Origin: Candidatus Omnitrophica bacterium CG1_02_40_15
Lineage (GTDB): Bacteria; Omnitrophota; Gorgyraeia; Gorgyraeales; Gorgyraeaceae
Length of the DNA: 24,599 bases
Direction of reading: 5' to 3'
NCBI GenBank assembly: GCA_001871815.1
Contig: MNVP01000053.1
Location: forward strand, 1 to 24,599
Shown here: positions 21,312-24,599 of the stretch, one piece after another
Layout: every line of letters starts with the position of its first letter
Numbering within the stretch: position 1 is the first letter of the stretch
Notes under the pieces: model-generated
Databases searched by the model: none
Seen by the model: only the letters and a program-made list of their open reading frames with translations
Told to the model about the DNA's origin: nothing
Translations under genes and position numbers: made by a program

Positions 21312-21344
21312 AATTATTTATGTAAAGAATGCGAGGATTACTAT

Positions 21345-22826
21345 ATGAAATATATTTTAGCTATAGACCAGGGCACTACAGGAAGCAGGGCTGTTGTTTA
21401 TAACAGGCATGGCAAAGAGATGATAAGCGCATATGAAGAATTCCCTCAATATTTTCCAAAGCCAGGATGGGTAGAGCATGGCCCTGAAGAGATATGGCAA
21501 AGCGTTAATAGTTGTATCCAGAAGGCCCTAAAAAAAATTCCAATAGATTCAATCCATGCAATAGGTATTACTAATCAACGTGAGACAACTATTCTATGGG
21601 ATAAAGATACAGGTAAACCTGTTTACAACGCCATTGTGTGGCAGTGCAGGCGCACAGCCCATAGGTGCGATCAGCTTAAGGCTGTAAAGGGCCAGAGCGA
21701 TTTCTTCAGAAAAAGGACAGGTCTTCCAATAGATGCGTATTTTTCAGCAACCAAGATAGAATGGATTTTAAAGAATGTAAAAGGAGCTTTAAAAAAAGCC
21801 AGAAGAGGTAAATTGTTATTTGGGACTATCGATGCCTGGATCTTATGGAAACTCACAGGCGGTAAAGTTCATGCCACTGACTATACGAACGCATCCCGCA
21901 CAATGCTTTTTAATATTGAAAAGCTGGAATGGGATAATGAAGCGCTGAAAAAATTTAAGATTCCAAAACAGATCTTGCCTGAAGTTAAAAGATCATCAGG
22001 CGTCTTTGGAAGAACTGTAAAAATAGGAAAACTTTCAGCAGGTATCCCTATATCAGGTATAGCTGGAGACCAGCAAGCAGCATTATTTGGCCAGGCATGC
22101 TTTGAGCCAGGCAGTATGAAAAATACATATGGAACAGGGTGTTTTATTTTATTGAATACAGGCAGAAAAAGGGTTGTTTCAAGATGCGGGCTTATTACTA
22201 CGCTTGGATGCGGGGTTAAGGGAGAGCCGGTATATGTGCTTGAAGGAGCAATATTTATCGCAGGAGCAGCTATACACTGGATAAGAGATGGCCTTAAGCT
22301 TTTATCCTGCGCTTCGGAATCTGAGAAAATGGCAATTTCGGTTAAGAATAACGCAGGCGTTTATTTTGTGCCTGCTCTTACGGGTCTGGGAGCGCCTTAC
22401 TGGGACCAGAATGCGAGGGGCGCTATTTTTGGGATTACAAGGGGTACGAATGGCAGCCATATTGTAAGGGCAGCGCTTGAAGCAATGTGTTATCAGACTA
22501 AAGATGTGCTTGAGGCTATGCGCAAAGATTCAGGTTTGAAGATAAAGGATCTGAAGGTTGATGGCGGGGCGTCAGCAAATAATTTCCTATGCCAGTTTCA
22601 GGCAGATATCCTCAGGATTAATGTTATAAGGCCAAAGGTGATAGAGACTACATCTTTAGGAGCTGCATATCTGGCAGGACTTGCAACGGGATACTGGAAA
22701 AATACTAGCGAGATAAAAAGATGCTGGCAAAAGGATAGAATTTTCCGTCCTAAAATGTCTAAATCCGATGCTTTAAATTTCTACAAAGGCTGGATTGAAG
22801 TAGTTAAAAGAACGCTTTCGAAATAA
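21345..22826 (+). CDS. glpK: Glycerol kinase
   Basis: Phosphorylates glycerol with ATP to sn-glycerol 3-phosphate, the entry step of glycerol catabolism. FGGY-family motifs: LAIDQGTTGSRAVVY (5-19; most homologues have GTTSSR), WVEHGPEEIW, TNQRETTILWD, AIVWQCRRTA, TDYTNASRTMLFNI and catalytic Asp242 in GIAGDQQAALFGQ. The ATP-binding C-terminal half has YGTGCFILLNTG, APYWDQNARGAIFGITRGT and KVDGGASANNFLCQFQADI, here quoted only as key segments. At 493 residues it is full length. The downstream FAD oxidoreductase of GlpA type supplies the next step. Confidence 0.97.
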   Translation: MKYILAIDQGTTGSRAVVYNRHGKEMISAYEEFPQYFPKPGWVEHGPEEIWQSVNSCIQKALKKIPIDSIHAIGITNQRETTILWDKDTGKPVYNAIVWQCRRTAHRCDQLKAVKGQSDFFRKRTGLPIDAYFSATKIEWILKNVKGALKKARRGKLLFGTIDAWILWKLTGGKVHATDYTNASRTMLFNIEKLEWDNEALKKFKIPKQILPEVKRSSGVFGRTVKIGKLSAGIPISGIAGDQQAALFGQACFEPGSMKNTYGTGCFILLNTGRKRVVSRCGLITTLGCGVKGEPVYVLEGAIFIAGAAIHWIRDGLKLLSCASESEKMAISVKNNAGVYFVPALTGLGAPYWDQNARGAIFGITRGTNGSHIVRAALEAMCYQTKDVLEAMRKDSGLKIKDLKVDGGASANNFLCQFQADILRINVIRPKVIETTSLGAAYLAGLATGYWKNTSEIKRCWQKDRIFRPKMSKSDALNFYKGWIEVVKRTLSK

Positions 22827-22864
22827 AGTTGGACTAATTTATTTTTAGATACTGGCTAGTCTTG

Positions 22865-23029
22865 TGAAGCAGGTGGGGCCTGAGGCACATTAGAATTGTT
22901 TTGGCAGATGTCCGCAAGGATTTACAGCGAGTTTCAATCGAGTGACAAAACGATAGTCGACAGAGAAACGAGCTGTAAACCGTAGCGGACGGCAAAACAA
23001 TTCAGTGCCGAATGGCCCCACCTGCTTCA
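22865..23029. repeat. 165-nt nested inverted repeat between glpK and the glpA-like gene
   Basis: Successive arms pair from outside in: TGAAGCAGGTGGGGCC (22865-22880) with 23014-23029, 16 bp perfect; GGCAC (22884-22888) with GTGCC (23005-23009); GAATTGTTTTG (22893-22903) with CAAAACAATTC (22993-23003); GTCCGC (22910-22915) with GCGGAC (22985-22990); TTTACAGC (22921-22928) with GCTGTAAA (22972-22979); GTTTC (22931-22935) with GAAAC (22965-22969); ATCG (22937-22940) with CGAT (22951-22954). Short internal loops separate the stems. It fills the 221-bp gap almost completely and no gene is visible in it. Confidence 0.9.
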
Positions 23030-23047
23030 AGACAGTGCACTAAAATA

Positions 23048-24505
23048 ATGAAAATTCATGATGTAGCGATAATTGGCGCAGGGGTAATTGGCACTTCAAT
23101 TGCCAGAGAGTTATCCCGCTACAAACTGGATATAGCCCTGCTTGAAAAAGAAACAGAACTTGCCTTTGGTGTTTCAAAATCAAACTCAGGAATTATCCAT
23201 CCAGGAACCCAGAATCCCCCAGGTTCTTTAAAAGGAAAATTATGCGTGCAGGGAAATTTTCTAATAAGGAAAGTCTCAAAAGAATTAAGTGTTGATTTTA
23301 AAGAAGTTGGGGAGTTGATAGTCGCGTTTAATGAAAATGAAATAAAAGAACTTTTGCACCTTAAAAAAGAAGCTGAGATTCTGGGCGTATATGGGTTAAA
23401 GATTGTTGATAGAGCTTGGCTGAAGGAAAACGAACCGAATCTTAATAGTGAAGCAGTTTGCGGCCTTTATGCGCCTACAGCAGGGATTATAAGCCCTTAC
23501 AGGTTAGTGTATGACATTGCAGAAAATGCGATTAGAAACGGAGTTGAAATTCACACTGAAACAAAAGTTATTAATATAATCAAAGCCGGGGGTTATTTTG
23601 AAATAGGCGCTTCCAGGGGATTATTTAAAGCAAAATATCTTATCAATGCAGCAGGCTTATTCGCAGATGAGATATCTAAAATGCTGGGTATAAATGATTT
23701 TAGAATCAGGCCCCGCAAAGGCGAAGAATTTATTCTTGACAAGAAAAAAGAAAATCTGACAAGTCATTTGATTTTTCCCCTCCCATCCAAAATATCAAAG
23801 GGTGTTTTGATTATAAAGACTGCTGATGGAAATCCTATGATAGGCCCGACAGCTGAAGACATCGAAGACAAAGAGGATTTTTCTACTTCTGAGTCAGGGT
23901 TTAGCAAAGTCTTATCGTCTGCCAGGCGCCTAGTGCCGTCAATAAACGATAAAGATATAATCGCTTATTTTGCAGGCCTAAGGCCTGTGGCAGGGGATGA
24001 TTTTATTATAAGGCATGAAAAAAGAGCCCCTGGATTTATAAATGTTGCAGGAATCCAATCTCCGGGATTAACAGCCAGCCCTGCTATAGCGCTTTTAGTT
24101 GCCAGTATTCTAAAAGATAATGGCATGGCTCTTAGAAGAAAATTAATATTCTATGCTCATCGGAAAAAAACAATGCATATATTTGCGAGACCATTTTCAA
24201 AAACAAAAAAGCTTATTAAAAAAGATGCTTCTTACGGAGATATTGTCTGCAGGTGCGAAATGGTTTCCTCAAAAGAGATCATGGACGCGATAAAGAGGGG
24301 AGCAAAGACAATGGATGGCGTAAAATTCAGGACTCGCGCGCAGTCCGGCAGATGCCATGGAAGTTTCTGCACCACAAGGATTATGAAAATCCTGGCTGAA
24401 GAAACTCGAACGCCTTTAACAGGGATAACAAAAAGAGGCAAGGGCTCAGAAATAGTTATAAATGACCGGGCCACCTACGGGGTGGACCATTGGTCCACCC
24501 CGTAG
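23048..24505 (+). CDS. glpA: FAD-dependent glycerol-3-phosphate dehydrogenase (GlpA-type) with BFD-like [2Fe-2S] domain
   Basis: Flavoprotein of the DAO family that probably oxidises glycerol 3-phosphate to dihydroxyacetone phosphate. Residues 5-20 (DVAIIGAGVIGTSIAR) are the FAD dinucleotide-binding motif; further family segments are SNSGIIHPG, LINAAGLFADEIS and YFAGLRPVAGDDF. A C-terminal BFD-like domain (about 396-465) has Cys401, Cys403, Cys436 and Cys441 for a [2Fe-2S] cluster (VCRCEM, GRCHGSFC). Homologues annotated L-2-hydroxyglutarate oxidase share the first domain, but glpK next door favours glycerol. I chose ATG 23048; the upstream in-frame ATG 23012 lies in the inverted repeat and no ribosome binding site is clear for either. 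The last 11 residues and stop come from a palindrome. Confidence 0.85.
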   Translation: MKIHDVAIIGAGVIGTSIARELSRYKLDIALLEKETELAFGVSKSNSGIIHPGTQNPPGSLKGKLCVQGNFLIRKVSKELSVDFKEVGELIVAFNENEIKELLHLKKEAEILGVYGLKIVDRAWLKENEPNLNSEAVCGLYAPTAGIISPYRLVYDIAENAIRNGVEIHTETKVINIIKAGGYFEIGASRGLFKAKYLINAAGLFADEISKMLGINDFRIRPRKGEEFILDKKKENLTSHLIFPLPSKISKGVLIIKTADGNPMIGPTAEDIEDKEDFSTSESGFSKVLSSARRLVPSINDKDIIAYFAGLRPVAGDDFIIRHEKRAPGFINVAGIQSPGLTASPAIALLVASILKDNGMALRRKLIFYAHRKKTMHIFARPFSKTKKLIKKDASYGDIVCRCEMVSSKEIMDAIKRGAKTMDGVKFRTRAQSGRCHGSFCTTRIMKILAEETRTPLTGITKRGKGSEIVINDRATYGVDHWSTP

Positions 24506-24510
24506 GTGGC
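24470..24510. repeat. 41-nt perfect palindrome at the end of the glpA-like gene
   Basis: Positions 24470-24489 pair perfectly with 24491-24510 around a single T, giving 20-bp arms rich in G and C. It begins exactly on a codon boundary and encodes ATYGVDHWSTP and the TAG stop. The ribosome binding site of the next gene (AGAGG) follows directly at 24511. No T-run follows. Confidence 0.9.
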
Positions 24511-24524
24511 AGAGGTTTTGATAT

Positions 24525-24599
24525 ATGATTAAAAGGGATTTGGTGATCGTCGGAGGCGGGCCCGCAGGAATGGCAGCGGCTGTTTCAGCATATGAAAAC
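24525..24599 (+). CDS. FAD-dependent oxidoreductase, N-terminal fragment cut by the window end
   Basis: Only 25 residues are present. They show the FAD/NAD-binding Rossmann motif VIVGGGPAGMAAAVSAYE (GxGxxG with small residues). AGAGG lies 9 bases before ATG. In several anaerobes a GlpA-type enzyme with a BFD domain is followed by a second FAD oxidoreductase and a small DUF1667 protein, which together form an electron-transfer complex for glycerol 3-phosphate; this gene fits the second place. That assignment rests on context and cannot be tested within the window. Confidence 0.75.
   Translation, partial: MIKRDLVIVGGGPAGMAAAVSAYEN

Noticed and set aside
22865..23029. Integron attC site
   Set aside because: Size and imperfect palindrome are suggestive, but the RYYYAAC/GTTRRRY core pair is missing at the ends and no cassette array or integrase is near.
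23012..23047. Upstream in-frame ATG for the glpA-like gene
   Set aside because: It would translate the outer arm of the inverted repeat into residues before the conserved FAD-binding start; MKIHDVAIIGAG at 23048 is the family N-terminus.

Overview
The window looks like a piece of the chromosome of an uncultured, anaerobic, Gram-negative-type bacterium. The signs are a TolQ/TolR-type envelope motor pair, an anaerobe-like BioB, several radical-SAM enzymes, moderately AT-rich DNA, tightly overlapping genes, and intergenic regions full of palindromes. The mix suggests Candidatus Omnitrophota or a relative, but that placement is inference from memory of gene style, not a search result.

Layout. 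1-2595: the tail of a possible lipoprotein gene and an SLC12-like transporter. 2596-3433: a decayed, hairpin-rich stretch with an ORF6N-domain fragment between near-identical 22-nt direct repeats. 3445-4802: a small zincin-like metallopeptidase with a possibly leaderless promoter, an exported protein and a GGQ-type ribosome-rescue factor. 4832-13187: a BirA-type operator and promoter, then bioB-bioF-bioH-like-bioC-bioD-bioA and, 1 nt later, thiE-thiG-thiH. The bio part covers malonyl-ACP methylation to biotin. The thi part makes the thiazole moiety and couples thiazole to pyrimidine; thiC, thiS and thiF are absent here. 13232-14668: a perfect consensus sigma-70-type promoter, a 48-residue zinc-finger gene that can only start at AUU, and a DEAD-box helicase. 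14688-17362: a cobalamin-binding-type radical-SAM protein and pabB. 17605-19541: a membrane protein, a YbgC-like thioesterase and tolQ/tolR-like genes, ending in a hairpin with a T-run. 19561-20778 (minus strand): an RlmD-family methyltransferase. 21012-24599: a zinc-ribbon membrane protein, glycerol kinase, a GlpA-type FAD oxidoreductase with a BFD-like iron-sulfur domain, and the start of a second FAD oxidoreductase; together these form a glycerol catabolism cluster.

The most unusual layer is structural. Many different palindromic elements sit in leaders, at gene ends and once inside a gene. Two elements, upstream of thiG and tolQ, share one two-hairpin architecture with paired base changes and sit directly before the Shine-Dalgarno sequence. 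A third, upstream of the zinc-ribbon gene, looks related. Three genes (thiE, rlmD, glpA-like) take their last codons and stop from palindromes. A 165-nt nested inverted repeat separates glpK from the glpA-like gene.
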